64,000 bases of DNA from Alkaliphilus sp. B6464 (GTDB lineage: Bacteria > Bacillota > Clostridia > Peptostreptococcales > Natronincolaceae), in the NCBI RefSeq assembly GCF_018141165.1, contig NZ_CP058557.1, positions 2,170,001 to 2,234,000 on the forward strand, read 5' to 3'. The notes below the pieces were generated by a model. That model ran no database searches. It was not told the origin of the DNA and saw only the letters and a list, made by a program, of their open reading frames with translations. The translations under genes were made by a program, and so were the position numbers. This document shows positions 46,437-55,849 of the stretch, piece by piece (the first letter of the stretch is position 1; each line of letters opens with the position of its first letter).

Positions 46437-46614
46437 TTAAGGGAAGTTAAAACTGACTTCTCCTAAAATACATAACAATCAACACTATAGTTCATTAGCT
46501 CTTGTTAGATATCTTAAAAATTATAAATAAACTCTTCATTGACATGTTTAAGTATATTATGAGAAAATGGCTTTAATATACTACTTAAATAGTAATTTTA
46601 AGGGGGACAGTGTT

Positions 46615-46998
46615 ATGTCAAAAAAACAAGTTATATCCACTAACGAATCTATGAAACCTACAGGTCCTTATTCTCAAGGTGTTGTATATGATTCTTTAGT
46701 TTTTGTGGCAGGTCAAACAGGGATTAATCCTTCAACAGGTCAGCTTGTAGAAGGAGGTATAGAAGCCGAAACTAGACAGACTTTGGCTAATGTAAAAGCC
46801 ATTCTAGAATCTGGAGGCAGTTCATTGGATAAAGTACTTAAAGTTAATGTTTATTTAAAAGATATTAATGATTTTGATACAGTTAATAATATTTACAAAG
46901 AGTATTTTACAGAAGAATATCCAATTCGCACATGTCTTCAAGTTGTAGCAATGCCTAAAGGAGCTTGTATTGAAATTGAAGCAATTGCTCATAAATAG
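46615..46998 (+). CDS. ridA: RidA family enamine/imine deaminase
   Basis: 127 aa from ATG 46615 (AGGGGGAC site). Classic RidA features: PTGPYSQGV, VAGQTG, ETRQTL-x-N, KVNVYLKD, R-T-C-L-Q-V substrate Arg (YPIRTC), and IEIEAIA end. It hydrolyses reactive 2-aminoacrylate and related enamines in the cytoplasm. A broken GNAT gene follows directly. Confidence 0.92.
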   Translation: MSKKQVISTNESMKPTGPYSQGVVYDSLVFVAGQTGINPSTGQLVEGGIEAETRQTLANVKAILESGGSSLDKVLKVNVYLKDINDFDTVNNIYKEYFTEEYPIRTCLQVVAMPKGACIEIEAIAHK

Positions 46999-47013
46999 TT
47001 ATATATAAACACT

Positions 47014-47305
47014 AAGAGAGTTACTGCTGAAATTATTTCGGTTGAAGAAAAATATCATGGAAAAGGATACGGGAGAGCTATATTGAATCATTTAATAGAA
47101 ACTGTTTTTCAAAATTACAACATTGAATAGATAGAATTGATTGTTAACGGAGATAATAAAATTGCAATTTTATTTTGTTTATGTATATGAGCAGAATATG
47201 CAGGGTATAGGATTCTATAAGCATATGGGATTCGACATATTTAAAAAGTCAGAACTTGATGAATAAGGAAATCCATTTCCTATACTTCATATGAAATTAA
47301 AGTAA
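47014..47305 (+). pseudogene. GNAT acetyltransferase remnant
   Basis: Reads VEEKYHGKGYGRAILNHLIE (acetyl-CoA motif), then a TAG, then IELIVNGDNKIAI, and after a frameshift QGIGFYKHMGFDIFKKSELDE, a TAA and FPILHMKLK. No start and no N-terminal third. Confidence 0.7.
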
Positions 47306-47329
47306 GTATATTGGAGTCATAATTTTCTT

Positions 47330-47450
47330 AGTAGATGCAATAATTATAAAACGAATAACTATTTAAAATACCGCATTATTCAGAAATGAATTTTCGGTAT
47401 TTTTTATGTCACATTACAGGAATTAGCTGCAGCTAATGAAGATTATGCGA
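47330..47450 (+). repeat. Array repeat, copy 12, left part (interrupted by intron)
   Basis: Lead-in, hairpin 47368-47400, middle block up to AATGAAGATTATGCGA. The group II intron enters exactly after GCGA; the repeat resumes at 50192. Confidence 0.92.
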
Positions 47451-50191
47451 GTGCGTCCTGTTGTCTGACAATCTCCTAAGTAATTAGGAATAAAACAGGC
47501 GGAAATGGAACGAAGGAGTCCATAACTAACTGTACTGGTGATTATTCAAGGGTGAGATTCCTTTGACAAGTCTGGTGAGCTTGAAAAAGCCTAATACTCC
47601 GACTAGCATGGATTGATACCACATGAAATGTTAGTAGCTCGGTGAAGTCGCCCAAAATATTACCTAAGTCATTCTGATACGGAAATAGAAGTAGGCGGGG
47701 TGCTAGAAAATGAGTAGCGTTGAGAATGTTCCGAAGGAACTGACGAAATCTCGAATGTACGGGTCGTGAATTTTGAAATACAGAAATGTATTTAGTCCTT
47801 ACGGGATATTTAGAAGTGGGAAGGTCATTTCGCATTGCCCAACCTGCATAACTCCTTTTGATAGGGTTGGAATACACGAGGAAATCACTAATATATACAA
47901 TCGTGTATATGTCTAAACGGCTTAGAGAGAAAGACGAACCTCATAAATGAAAAGCTAATCAGTGTGGAACAGGAGAAACGAGAAAGAGTGCTTTAACGTT
48001 GGTATACGTACTCTAAGGATATAAGATAAGTTATCGAAATTCCTGTATTCTCGTGGCAGTAGGGGTATAGTACCTAAGAAACTATGATAATAAGTAGTGG
48101 AGGGAAGACCCCAAGTCTAACCAATAAATAAAAAATATAATTAACGGTTTTTGGAGCAGGTAAGCGAAAATGACGTAGTCACGTATTGTTAACCCTAAAG
48201 GAGATGACAAAACGGTTGATACAACAACAAAAACTACTGAAATCGGACAACGATCTGAGGGCAATGCAAGATCGCTTTTATGAAAAATCCAAGAATAATG
48301 AAAACTTTAAATTTCACTCATTAGTCGAAAAGGCAATGTCAATTCCAACGATTATGACTGCGATTCATAATCTTAAAGCTAACAAAGGAAGTAAAACAGC
48401 AGGAATTGATAAATATACTATCAGAAAATATCTTGAACAGGATTATGATAAAACAATATCGGAAGTACAACAAGCTTTCATGAACTACAAGGCACAAAGT
48501 GTAAGGCGAGTATGGATTCCAAAGGTAGGCAAAGATGAATTCAGACCGTTAGGAATTCCAACTATCATAGACCGAATTGTTCAAGAATGTATACGAATAG
48601 TGATAGAGCCAATATGTGAGGGAAGGTTTTTCGAACATAGTTATGGATTCAGACCTATGAGAAATACGCACCACGCATTGGAAAGACTAACAAGTCTGGT
48701 GCATAAAACAGGATACCATTGGATTGTCGAAGGGGATATATCAAAGTTCTTCGATAAGGTAAATCATCAAATTTTAATTAGAGAACTATACAACATGGGA
48801 ATCGCTGATAAGAGACTATTGATGATAATTAAACAAATGCTTAAAGCAGGAATAATGAATGAAACAATGGTTAGTGAACTTGGCACACCACAAGGTGGGA
48901 TATTATCTCCCCTACTAGCAAATGTTTACTTAAATAAATTTGATAGATTCATTGATAATAGCTGGAAAAAGTTCAAAACTAGACATCAGTATTGTTCAGA
49001 CGGAAGTAAATTACGTCAGCTAAGAGATACTTGCAAACTAAAACCTGCATTTTTGGTGAGGTATGCCGATGACTGGTGTTTAATAACTGACAGTTATGAA
49101 AATGCAGTTAAGTGGAAATTTGCTATCGAAAAGTGGCTAAGAAAGCACCTTAAATTAGAGCTGTCTAAGGACAAAACTCTCATAACAAATGTTAGGAAAA
49201 AGAAAATATCATTTCTTGGATTTACATTCAAAGTTAAAAAGAGCGGAAATGCACGAAAGGGATTTGTAACTCATACTGAACCCGATAGGGTAAGAATTCA
49301 ACTCAAGAGAAAAGAATTAATGAAAAAGGCAAAAGAGTTACGAAGTAGTAGAGATATAAACGACCTATTGAATAATATCAACATATACAACAGTACAATA
49401 CGTGGAATAATCAACTACTACGCACCTGCCACACACGTATTCGTGGAGCTTAGAAAATTAACCTTTAACCTACATTATGCTTCATACAAATCGCTAAAGA
49501 GATTCGGAGGTAAATGGATTAGAGCTAGTGAAGTGTCTAACTTAAAATCGATACACGAAAATTATGATACAAAAATCCCTGCTGTTCGATATAAAGACAA
49601 ATGGGTAGGGGTAACATCAACGAATTTTAGTAAATGGATTAAAACTAAATTGAAAAATCAAATTGAAACCCCCTATAGTCTTGAAGGTAGAAATCTTCAT
49701 CACAAAATAACAGGGAAAAAGCCCCTTAAAACAAGGGCTGACGAATTACTTTCACTAACATTATCCGATTTAATAGCAAAAGGTTTAACAGGAATAAAGT
49801 ATAACTTTGAGTATCACCTAAATAGACCCTATGTATTTAATGTAGACAAAGGTAAGTGTAGAATATGTAGAAATGACCTACACAAAGATAATGTACACAT
49901 ACATCATGTTAGACCGTACTTGCTACTTGACGAAATTAACAAAGTCAAAAATTTAGCTACAGTATGTGTATCTTGTCACAAGATGATTCACAATAACAAT
50001 GACTATTCAGGAGTCATTAATACAAAACAACTCAGAAAGCTTAACGAATATAGGGAAAAATTAATTATATTACAAATAAATGATTAGATGGAACGCCGTA
50101 TACGGTGATAAATCGTACGTACGGTGTGGAACGGGGGAAAAGGGAGTCTGACTGTTTATACAAATAAAAGATTACCCTTACCTATCGTTAT
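47451..50191 (+). mobile_element. Group II intron, copy 1 (2741 nt)
   Basis: Starts GTGCG and ends AT before a C, as expected for group II introns. Domain V is recognisable near 50092-50127 (GCCGTATACGGTGATAAATC, then CGTACGTACGG). A candidate EBS1, TCGCAT at 47830-47835, is the exact complement of the six exon bases ATGCGA before the insertion point. Encodes its own maturase/RT. A second copy with an identical encoded protein and no difference I noticed in the DNA lies 13,766 bases downstream at the same site of another array repeat. Confidence 0.93.
48186..50087 (+). CDS. ltrA: Group II intron reverse transcriptase/maturase (LtrA-like)
   Basis: 633 aa intron-encoded protein. RT domain about 60-370 with active site YADD (FLVRYADDW), maturase X domain about 385-470, then DNA-binding region and a C-terminal HNH endonuclease (CRIC...HIHHVRP...CVSCHKMIH). 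It splices its own intron RNA and copies it into DNA targets. TTG 48186 is the longest start; ATG 48204 lies right after AAAGGAG, so the true start is uncertain. All motifs intact, so likely active. Confidence 0.93.
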   Translation: MLTLKEMTKRLIQQQKLLKSDNDLRAMQDRFYEKSKNNENFKFHSLVEKAMSIPTIMTAIHNLKANKGSKTAGIDKYTIRKYLEQDYDKTISEVQQAFMNYKAQSVRRVWIPKVGKDEFRPLGIPTIIDRIVQECIRIVIEPICEGRFFEHSYGFRPMRNTHHALERLTSLVHKTGYHWIVEGDISKFFDKVNHQILIRELYNMGIADKRLLMIIKQMLKAGIMNETMVSELGTPQGGILSPLLANVYLNKFDRFIDNSWKKFKTRHQYCSDGSKLRQLRDTCKLKPAFLVRYADDWCLITDSYENAVKWKFAIEKWLRKHLKLELSKDKTLITNVRKKKISFLGFTFKVKKSGNARKGFVTHTEPDRVRIQLKRKELMKKAKELRSSRDINDLLNNINIYNSTIRGIINYYAPATHVFVELRKLTFNLHYASYKSLKRFGGKWIRASEVSNLKSIHENYDTKIPAVRYKDKWVGVTSTNFSKWIKTKLKNQIETPYSLEGRNLHHKITGKKPLKTRADELLSLTLSDLIAKGLTGIKYNFEYHLNRPYVFNVDKGKCRICRNDLHKDNVHIHHVRPYLLLDEINKVKNLATVCVSCHKMIHNNNDYSGVINTKQLRKLNEYREKLIILQIND

Positions 50192-50330
50192 CATAGCCAT
50201 TAAGATTAAAAATATGGATAGTGTTCTTTGAAAACTGAATAATACGGTATTGAATATGAATAACTTTTATAACAATATAGAAAATATGGTATAATCTTCT
50301 TATGTGATAAGTCAGATTAGTAAAATAATA
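50192..50330 (+). repeat. Array repeat, copy 12, right part
   Basis: Resumes with CATAGCCATTAAGATTAAAA, boxA-like TTCTTTGAAAACTGAATAAT (50224-50243), then promoter TATAAT 50290-50295. Confidence 0.92.
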
Positions 50331-50367
50331 TGTAGTAGAAAGATAAGGGTAGGAAGAGGTGGACAAT

Positions 50368-50601
50368 ATGCTCGAAAGGTTAAATATTATTTTAAATTCT
50401 GTAATTGGATCATTTATTGGCGTATTTATAGGTTATTGCATATATAGATATTTTGACTATACAAATCATCCTCATTTATATGAAATTGAGTCAGCACCTT
50501 GGTATACAAGCATTCAAATATATGGATTAGCTGTTGCATTGATTGTATTTATTGCTATTATTATCAAATTCTTAATAAAAAAGAAAATGCGAAGTATTTA
50601 G
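50368..50601 (+). CDS. Two-helix membrane protein
   Basis: 77 aa from ATG 50368; GTG 50359 overlaps the AGGAAGAGG site and is less likely. Two helices (about 7-24 and 48-68) with an exposed TNHPHLYEIESAPWYT loop and a basic end. No family recognised. Driven by repeat copy 12. Confidence 0.65.
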   Translation: MLERLNIILNSVIGSFIGVFIGYCIYRYFDYTNHPHLYEIESAPWYTSIQIYGLAVALIVFIAIIIKFLIKKKMRSI

Positions 50602-50698
50602 TCATGAGTTCATAAGCTTATACGACGCATCATTTAAAAATAAAGTCGCAGTCGTTTATTAGGATGAAATAAATACAATACAGGAGGAATTAATAAAA

Positions 50699-51052
50699 GT
50701 GAAAAAAACTATAGTTGGAATCATAGTTATTGCTATTGTTTTTGTTATAGGAATTTATTCGGATTTTGGTTATTCAGGGTCTATTAGAAGAAATATTACG
50801 TCTAAAGAAAGCGCAAATTCTGAAGTAACTTTTGATGGAAAAAAAGGAGATACTATTAAATTTGTCTGTAATTCTTCTATTAAAGAAGGTAATTTAAAAT
50901 TAACATTAACTAATTCAAATGGTAAAGTAATAAAAAACTTTAGAACTAATAAAAATTACTCTGAACAAGTATCTTTAGATAAGGATGGAGAATATATACT
51001 TTCGGCAACTTATGATAATTTTATTGGAAATTTTCATATTAAATGTAGATAA
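50699..51052 (+). CDS. Exported or anchored small protein, beta-rich
   Basis: 117 aa. GTG 50699 after GGAGGAATT. N-terminal helix (about 5-21) acts as signal anchor; the rest looks like one small beta-sandwich (VTFDGKKGDTIKFV, LKLTLTNSNGKVIKNF, DGEYILSATYDN) with a disulfide-capable Cys pair. No family recognised. Confidence 0.65.
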   Translation: MKKTIVGIIVIAIVFVIGIYSDFGYSGSIRRNITSKESANSEVTFDGKKGDTIKFVCNSSIKEGNLKLTLTNSNGKVIKNFRTNKNYSEQVSLDKDGEYILSATYDNFIGNFHIKCR

Positions 51053-51059
51053 ATAATTT

Positions 51060-51330
51060 GCAATGTTTCTATTTAATACAACAACCAAAAATCAATGATT
51101 TACTTGAACACCGTGTAATTTGAAGCTGAATTTTACGGTGTTTTTACGTCGTAATCCAAGAATTATCTGCAACCAATGAAGAAAATCCGACATAACTATT
51201 AAAATTTAAAGTACTAACAATACTCTTTGAAAACTGAATAATACAGTATTAAAAAATTAGGAATTTGATATAGCAATATAGAAAATATGGTATAATTTTC
51301 TTGTTAGATAAATCAGATTAAATGCATAGG
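51060..51330 (+). repeat. Array repeat, copy 13 (full length)
   Basis: Lead-in, hairpin 51108-51141 (CACCGTG and TACGGTG variant), middle block CGACATAACTATTAAAATTT, boxA-like CTCTTTGAAAACTGAATAAT, promoter TATAAT 51291-51296, then AGATAAATCAGATTA. Confidence 0.92.
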
Positions 51331-51369
51331 ACGAAGTAATCATATATAAGGGGAAATGAGGTGGAGTAT

Positions 51370-51615
51370 ATGAACAAGTTATATAAAGGCATTATAGCAA
51401 TGGTTGCTTTTTATATTTTTAACATGTTTATAATGCAAATAATAGGAAATTTTATTTTTATAGGAGATTCATTTACTATATCATATCATATGTTTACTTA
51501 TACTGGCTTGATGACTTTATGTGGGGTAATCGTAGTATGTACTTATATAATAGTGGGAAAATTAAATGAAGTTAAAGACTTATTAGGTAAATCAGATAAC
51601 CAAAAGGATGAATAA
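51370..51615 (+). CDS. Two-helix membrane protein
   Basis: 81 aa from ATG 51370, spaced 6 bases from GAGGTGG. Helices about 8-30 and 43-66, then a charged tail (GKLNEVKDLLGKSDNQKDE). No family recognised. Confidence 0.6.
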   Translation: MNKLYKGIIAMVAFYIFNMFIMQIIGNFIFIGDSFTISYHMFTYTGLMTLCGVIVVCTYIIVGKLNEVKDLLGKSDNQKDE

Positions 51616-51616
51616 A

Positions 51617-51926
51617 TCATTAAGCCTTATTCTAAAACTGTTAAACTATCATTTAATAAGGGTTATACTCCAAATGGTGTTGCTGAAAAAGTTTTTCATC
51701 TCCATGTTAGATTTTTGGGAGATTGGAATGAATTATATTTCAGAGATTATCTTTTAATTCATAAAAAATTGCTGAAGAATATGGAAAACTAAAGCAATAA
51801 CTAAAAGAGAAATACATGCATGATAGAGATGGATACAATGATGATAAAACTGAATTCATTTTGAAATATACAAAGATAGCAAGAAAAGAGTTTGGCGATA
51901 GATATTTGCCAGGATTAAGAGATTAA
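51617..51926 (+). pseudogene. GrpB-family (UPF0157) 3' fragment
   Basis: Reads GYTPNGVAEKVFHLHVRFLGDWNELYFRDYL, then after a lost base EEYGKLKQ, TAA, LKEKYMHDRDGYNDDKTEFI. This is the C-terminal half of GrpB/nucleotidyltransferase-like proteins; the N-terminal half and start are absent. Confidence 0.7.
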
Positions 51927-52019
51927 ACATTAGTTGTTTCACAATATTCTTATTGGATTAATAATACGCATTAGTATATTATTATGATAGTTATAAGCAT
52001 ATTAAAAGGGGGCATATTT

Positions 52020-52157
52020 GTGGATTTAACTCGTACTGGAGCTTTTTATGTGAGTTTTTTTATTATGATTTTTAATTGGTTAATAAGACTTGTTGCTATA
52101 TATACGATGTATCTGGCTATAAAGGCTTTTAAAATCTACATAAAGAAAAATTCATAA
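52020..52157 (+). CDS. 45-aa membrane protein
   Basis: GTG 52020 after AAAGGGGGC. One long hydrophobic stretch (about 8-36) and a basic KIYIKKNS tail. No family recognised; the clear ribosome site supports translation. Confidence 0.55.
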   Translation: MDLTRTGAFYVSFFIMIFNWLIRLVAIYTMYLAIKAFKIYIKKNS

Positions 52158-52194
52158 TATTTAAGCATAGTATGTTTTATTCTTGTTTATTATT

Positions 52195-52470
52195 TAATTT
52201 GTTATTTTTATTTTAGATGGAATAACGATAAAAATGGATAATTATTTAAAATACCGTATTATTCAAAACTGAATTTTCGGTATTTTTTATGTTGCAATTC
52301 AAGATTATAACGTAATTTAAATATTATACGACGTAACTATTAAAATCTAAGGACTAATAATGTTCTTTGAAAACCAGATGATACAGTATTGACTATCAAA
52401 ACTATAAGGTGGATTAACATATATTTAGCGCAATATGATATAATTTTCTTTAAAAGATAATTCGTGATTG
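52195..52470 (+). repeat. Array repeat, copy 14 (full length, variant promoter block)
   Basis: Hairpin 52251-52283 (loop ATTCA-AAAC-TGAAT), intact intron target TACGACGTAACTATTAAAAT, boxA-like TTCTTTGAAAACCAGATGAT, and a promoter block (TATAAT 52439-52444) whose lead is like that before the GNAT gene at 28.1 kb. Confidence 0.9.
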
Positions 52471-52559
52471 TAAAATTATGTGATACATAATTGATTTATT
52501 ATTTGTTGGTAAGATAAAAGCATAAATTAAAATCTTAGGATAAAAGGAAGTGTATTTCA

Positions 52560-53201
52560 GTGGATAATAGTGTTTTGTGGTATATAGAAAAACAAATTGA
52601 TAGAACAATAGATAATTTAAGAAAACGTAATATGAAAGGTTTCTTTGTAAAAAATGAGATTGAATTGATCGCACTGTTGAAAGAGCTTATTTCTGAAAAC
52701 TCTGTAGTTGGTGTAGGAGATTCAATGACACTTTTTGAAGCAGGTGTAATAGATTTGCTTCGTAGTGGTAATTACATTTTTTTAGATAAATATAAAGATG
52801 GAATTACAAGCGAAGAAAAGAAACAAATTTATATTAAAAACTTTTCTGCTGATACTTTTCTTTGTAGTACAAATGCCTTAACTGAAAATGGTGAACTTTA
52901 TAATATAGATGGTAACGGAAGTAGAGTTGCACCAATGATATATGGTCCTAAACAGGTTATTTTAGTAACTGGAATCAATAAGATTGTTAAGGATATAGAA
53001 GAAGCAGAAAAAAGGGTCAGAAATTACTCTGCTCCAATTGACGCAAAAAGATTAGGTAAAAACACTCCATGCACTACTTTGGGTTATTGTGTTGATTGTA
53101 AAAGCCCTAATCGAATTTGCAATGATTTTACAATTATTAGAGGACAGTTTATTAAGGATAGAATAAAGGTAATCATTGTAGGAAAAGAGTTAGGATATTA
53201 G
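52560..53201 (+). CDS. LUD-domain (LutC-like) protein
   Basis: 213 aa. LUD fold motifs GVGDSMTLFEAGV, CSTNALTENGEL, NIDGNGSRVAPMIYGP, and a Cys-rich end (TPCTTLGYCVDCKSPNRICN) that may bind a metal or cluster. LutC-type proteins take part in lactate utilisation; this stand-alone LUD form has no known reaction. GTG follows AAAGGAAGTG. Confidence 0.85.
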   Translation: MDNSVLWYIEKQIDRTIDNLRKRNMKGFFVKNEIELIALLKELISENSVVGVGDSMTLFEAGVIDLLRSGNYIFLDKYKDGITSEEKKQIYIKNFSADTFLCSTNALTENGELYNIDGNGSRVAPMIYGPKQVILVTGINKIVKDIEEAEKRVRNYSAPIDAKRLGKNTPCTTLGYCVDCKSPNRICNDFTIIRGQFIKDRIKVIIVGKELGY

Positions 53202-53204
53202 TAT

Positions 53205-53315
53205 TTTAATTTATATTTAAAAACTGAATAATATGGTATTTTAAAATAGACGGTTTTCTAATTATATAGAAAATATGGTATGGTTTTCTTGCTAGGTAGA
53301 TTGGATTAGTAGTGT
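53205..53315 (+). repeat. Array repeat, copy 15 (boxA-like and promoter blocks)
   Basis: TTTAAAAACTGAATAATATG then TATAGAAAATATGGTATGGT; the hairpin is missing, so the LUD and GNAT genes are not separated by a terminator here. Confidence 0.85.
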
Positions 53316-53344
53316 ATTATGAGCATAGTAATGGAGGAATTAAA

Positions 53345-53812
53345 GTGTATATAGACTATTTATATAATCATCCCGAACATATTAATACCGTGGCAAATTG
53401 GATTTATAGTGAGTTTGTTGTGAAAGCAAGCGGTACTTTAAGTTTAGATAAAGTTCTTGAGTATCTTGCAAATACAAAATTAACGTCTTTTCCAATTACA
53501 CTTATTGCAGTGATAGATGGTGAGTGTGCGGGGACAGTTTCTATATTTGAAAATGATTTAAAAACTCAAAGGGATTTAACTCCTTGGTTAGCTTCATTGT
53601 ATGTAAATCCATATTATAGAGGCAAAGGGATAGCAAGGGAGTTAATTAATAAAGTTCAGCAAGTTGTAAAAGAGTTGGGGTTTAACGAACTATATTTAAG
53701 AACAGAGCATACTTCTGAATATTACAGAGGATTAGGTTGGGAGTTTGTTTATAAAACACATGATGAAAGAGGACAGGAAACCGAGGTTTTTAAGATATTT
53801 ATAAATAATTAG
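53345..53812 (+). CDS. GNAT acetyltransferase
   Basis: 155 aa from GTG 53345 (ATGGAGGAAT site); the longer frame to 53312 lacks one. Acetyl-CoA motif VNPYYRGKGIARELI (about 93-107) and EYYRGLGWEFV end. Substrate unknown. Confidence 0.87.
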   Translation: MYIDYLYNHPEHINTVANWIYSEFVVKASGTLSLDKVLEYLANTKLTSFPITLIAVIDGECAGTVSIFENDLKTQRDLTPWLASLYVNPYYRGKGIARELINKVQQVVKELGFNELYLRTEHTSEYYRGLGWEFVYKTHDERGQETEVFKIFINN

Positions 53813-53845
53813 GAACATGTTTTATATTGGGTTAGGAGGAAGTGT

Positions 53846-54130
53846 ATTGATCATTTAACTTTAGGACTTATTATATTATCAGGATTTCTAGTATGGAACA
53901 CAATTTCAGATTTAAAAAGAGAAAATAGGGAGCTAAAAAATCGATTAGATAGATTGGTAGATGCAGCAGGACACAAAGAATTATCTAGTAGTTTTGTCAA
54001 TGAATCTTTGAAGTCTGAATTATTGGTATTGAAAAACAAAGGAGAAAATATCAGAGCAATTAAGTTGCTCAGATCTAATACGGGTATGGATTTATTAAAT
54101 GCAAAATAATATATTGATGCTCTAGAGTAA
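53846..54130 (+). pseudogene. L7/L12 C-terminal-like small protein, damaged start and end
   Basis: TAGGAGGAA is followed by ATT in place of a normal start. The frame gives an N-terminal helix (LTLGLIILSGFLVWNTISDLKRE), a coiled coil and an L7/L12-type tail (KNKGENIRAIKLLRSNTGMDLLNAK), interrupted by TAA where homologs have Gln, then YIDALE. Probably a pseudogene; use of ATT as start is possible but rare. Confidence 0.55.
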
Positions 54131-54139
54131 AATAACAAG

Positions 54140-54345
54140 TATAATTTCTAGTTTGATAAGGATATATTCTTCTTATAGGACGTAAAAATTATATAATTAA
54201 ATAATTTATTTATAATATTGTACTATTCAACGTGAATATGCGGTATTTTTGTTTTACAATTCGAGATTTAGCTGCAACTAATGAAGAGAATACGAAATAA
54301 CTATTAAAATTTGAAATAAGAATAATGTTCTATCATTTGGAGTAG
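54140..54345 (+). repeat. Array repeat, copy 16 (lead-in, hairpin, middle)
   Basis: Hairpin 54215-54245 of the ATTCA-ACG-TGAAT subtype, middle block AAATAACTATTAAAATTTG, and the start of the boxA block (AATGTTCT), where it breaks off into the small ORF at 54356. Confidence 0.85.
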
Positions 54346-54355
54346 GAATCATCCA

Positions 54356-54463
54356 ATGGGTATTTATGGGAAGGTAATTTGGTTGATTGCGTCTTCTATC
54401 ATAATTGGTATAGGGCATTTAGGAATACACATTCAGCATTTATTGCTTATATTGAAGAAATAA
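54356..54463 (+). CDS. 35-aa membrane peptide inside a split repeat
   Basis: A hydrophobic peptide (VIWLIASSIIIGIGHLGI) with a Lys-Lys end. It sits where copy 16 breaks off, and repeat blocks resume right after it. The ribosome site (GGAGTAGGAA) is only fair, so expression is uncertain. Confidence 0.4.
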   Translation: MGIYGKVIWLIASSIIIGIGHLGIHIQHLLLILKK

Positions 54464-54477
54464 TAACATAGTTATCA

Positions 54478-54600
54478 AAATCTAAAGTAAGAATAGTGTT
54501 ATTTGAAAACTAAATAGTACGTTATTATAAAACAGAACTTTATACAAGAATATAGGAAACATGGTATAATACTTTTGATAGATAAATCTGACTAGTAAAA
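54478..54600 (+). repeat. Array repeat, copy 17 (boxA-like and promoter blocks)
   Basis: TAAAGTAAGAATAGTGTT, ATTTGAAAACTAAATAGTAC, promoter TATAAT 54565-54570. It restarts a few bases upstream of where copy 16 stopped. Confidence 0.87.
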
Positions 54601-54638
54601 TATTGTGCCATAGTTCATTTACAAGGGAGAAGAACATA

Positions 54639-54890
54639 ATGAAAAAAGATATAAATATAAAGAAATTATATTTGTTCACATTTCTATCTTTTATTTTAAT
54701 CTTATTATTTCTTTGCTTATTTTCACAGACAGCTCCATATTTTTATACGGGATTCGATTACCATACAACACCAAATAGATTAAGCAACCTTGCAAACTTC
54801 ACATTTTTACTTTTAATTCTGCTTAACTTTATATGCGTAATATTATCTGTTTTTTATTCAATAAAAACACTATTTAATAAAATCAAGTGA
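54639..54890 (+). CDS. Two-helix membrane protein
   Basis: 83 aa from ATG 54639 (AAGGGAGAAG site). Helices about 12-31 and 54-76, with an aromatic loop (TAPYFYTGFDYHTTPNRL). No family recognised. Confidence 0.65.
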   Translation: MKKDINIKKLYLFTFLSFILILLFLCLFSQTAPYFYTGFDYHTTPNRLSNLANFTFLLLILLNFICVILSVFYSIKTLFNKIK

Positions 54891-54963
54891 TAGTCTAACT
54901 TAGATTGTTCTATATCAACTAATTCACAAAATTATTATTTTTAAACAAAAGGAGATTAGTGTA

Positions 54964-55452
54964 ATGGATATTAAAATTAGAAGAATATCTATAGAAGACT
55001 TAGATGCGGTAGCAGAAGTGGAAGCAAGATGCTTTCCAGAGGAAGAGGCTGCTACGAAGGTATCATTCGAACAACGAATTAAGACATTTCCAGAAAGTTT
55101 TTTTGTAGCAGAAATTGAAGGAGAAATAATTGGGTTTATCAATGGGTGCATAATCAATGAAACTGCTATCTATGATGAACTATTTAATGATGCTACACTA
55201 CATGTTCCAGATGGAGATTACCAGACTATTTTTGGACTTGATGTTATACCAGAGTATCGTAATCAAGGAATTGCTGCACAATTAATGAATCATATGATAG
55301 AAGCATCAAGATTAGAGGGGCGCAAAGGCGTTATTCTAACGTGTAAAGAGAAACTTATTCATTATTATACAAAGTTTGGGTACGTAAATAAAGGTATATC
55401 TAAGTCAGCACATGGCGGGTCTAAATGGTATGATATGATTTTAGTGTTTTAA
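54964..55452 (+). CDS. GNAT acetyltransferase
   Basis: 162 aa. Acetyl-CoA motif VIPEYRNQGIAAQLM (about 97-111) and YYTKFGYVNKGIS end, close to the AANAT-like subgroup (ARCFPEEEAA near the start). Substrate unknown. ATG follows AAAGGAGATTAG. Confidence 0.88.
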   Translation: MDIKIRRISIEDLDAVAEVEARCFPEEEAATKVSFEQRIKTFPESFFVAEIEGEIIGFINGCIINETAIYDELFNDATLHVPDGDYQTIFGLDVIPEYRNQGIAAQLMNHMIEASRLEGRKGVILTCKEKLIHYYTKFGYVNKGISKSAHGGSKWYDMILVF

Positions 55453-55469
55453 ATGTATATTTTATATAA

Positions 55470-55740
55470 CAGCATATTATAATTAAAAATCATGAACAAA
55501 TTGAATTTATAATTAAATAATTTATTTATAATACCGTACTATTCAACGTGAATATGCGGTATTTTTGTTTTATAATTCAAGATTTAGCTGCAACTAATGA
55601 AGAAAATATGATGTAACTATTAAAGTTTAAAGCCAGGATGATGTTTTTCGAAAATTGAATAATATAGTATTAAAGAATTAGAAATTTGATATAACAATGT
55701 AAAAAATATGGTATAATTTTCTTGTTAGATGAGTGGGACT
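55470..55740 (+). repeat. Array repeat, copy 18 (full length)
   Basis: Hairpin 55531-55562 (ACG loop, as copy 16), middle block GATGTAACTATTAAAG, boxA-like TTTTTCGAAAATTGAATAAT, promoter TATAAT 55712-55717. Confidence 0.92.
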
Positions 55741-55849
55741 AGATGGACAATTAAGGAATTAATTGAATTAGGTTATGGAAAATAGATTGATTTTTATTTT
55801 GGTTAGCTATAGAAGAAAAATTTTTATTAAATTTTGAGGTGAATAAGAA

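Noticed and set aside
47542-47877. 111-aa minus-strand reading frame (also at 61308-61643)
   Set aside because: Lies in the structured RNA part (domain I) of the group II intron; duplicated only because the intron is. No ribosome site, not a gene.
28636-50243. rRNA operon fragments
   Set aside because: Only the boxA-like motif matches; no 16S, 23S or tRNA sequence is found near any copy.
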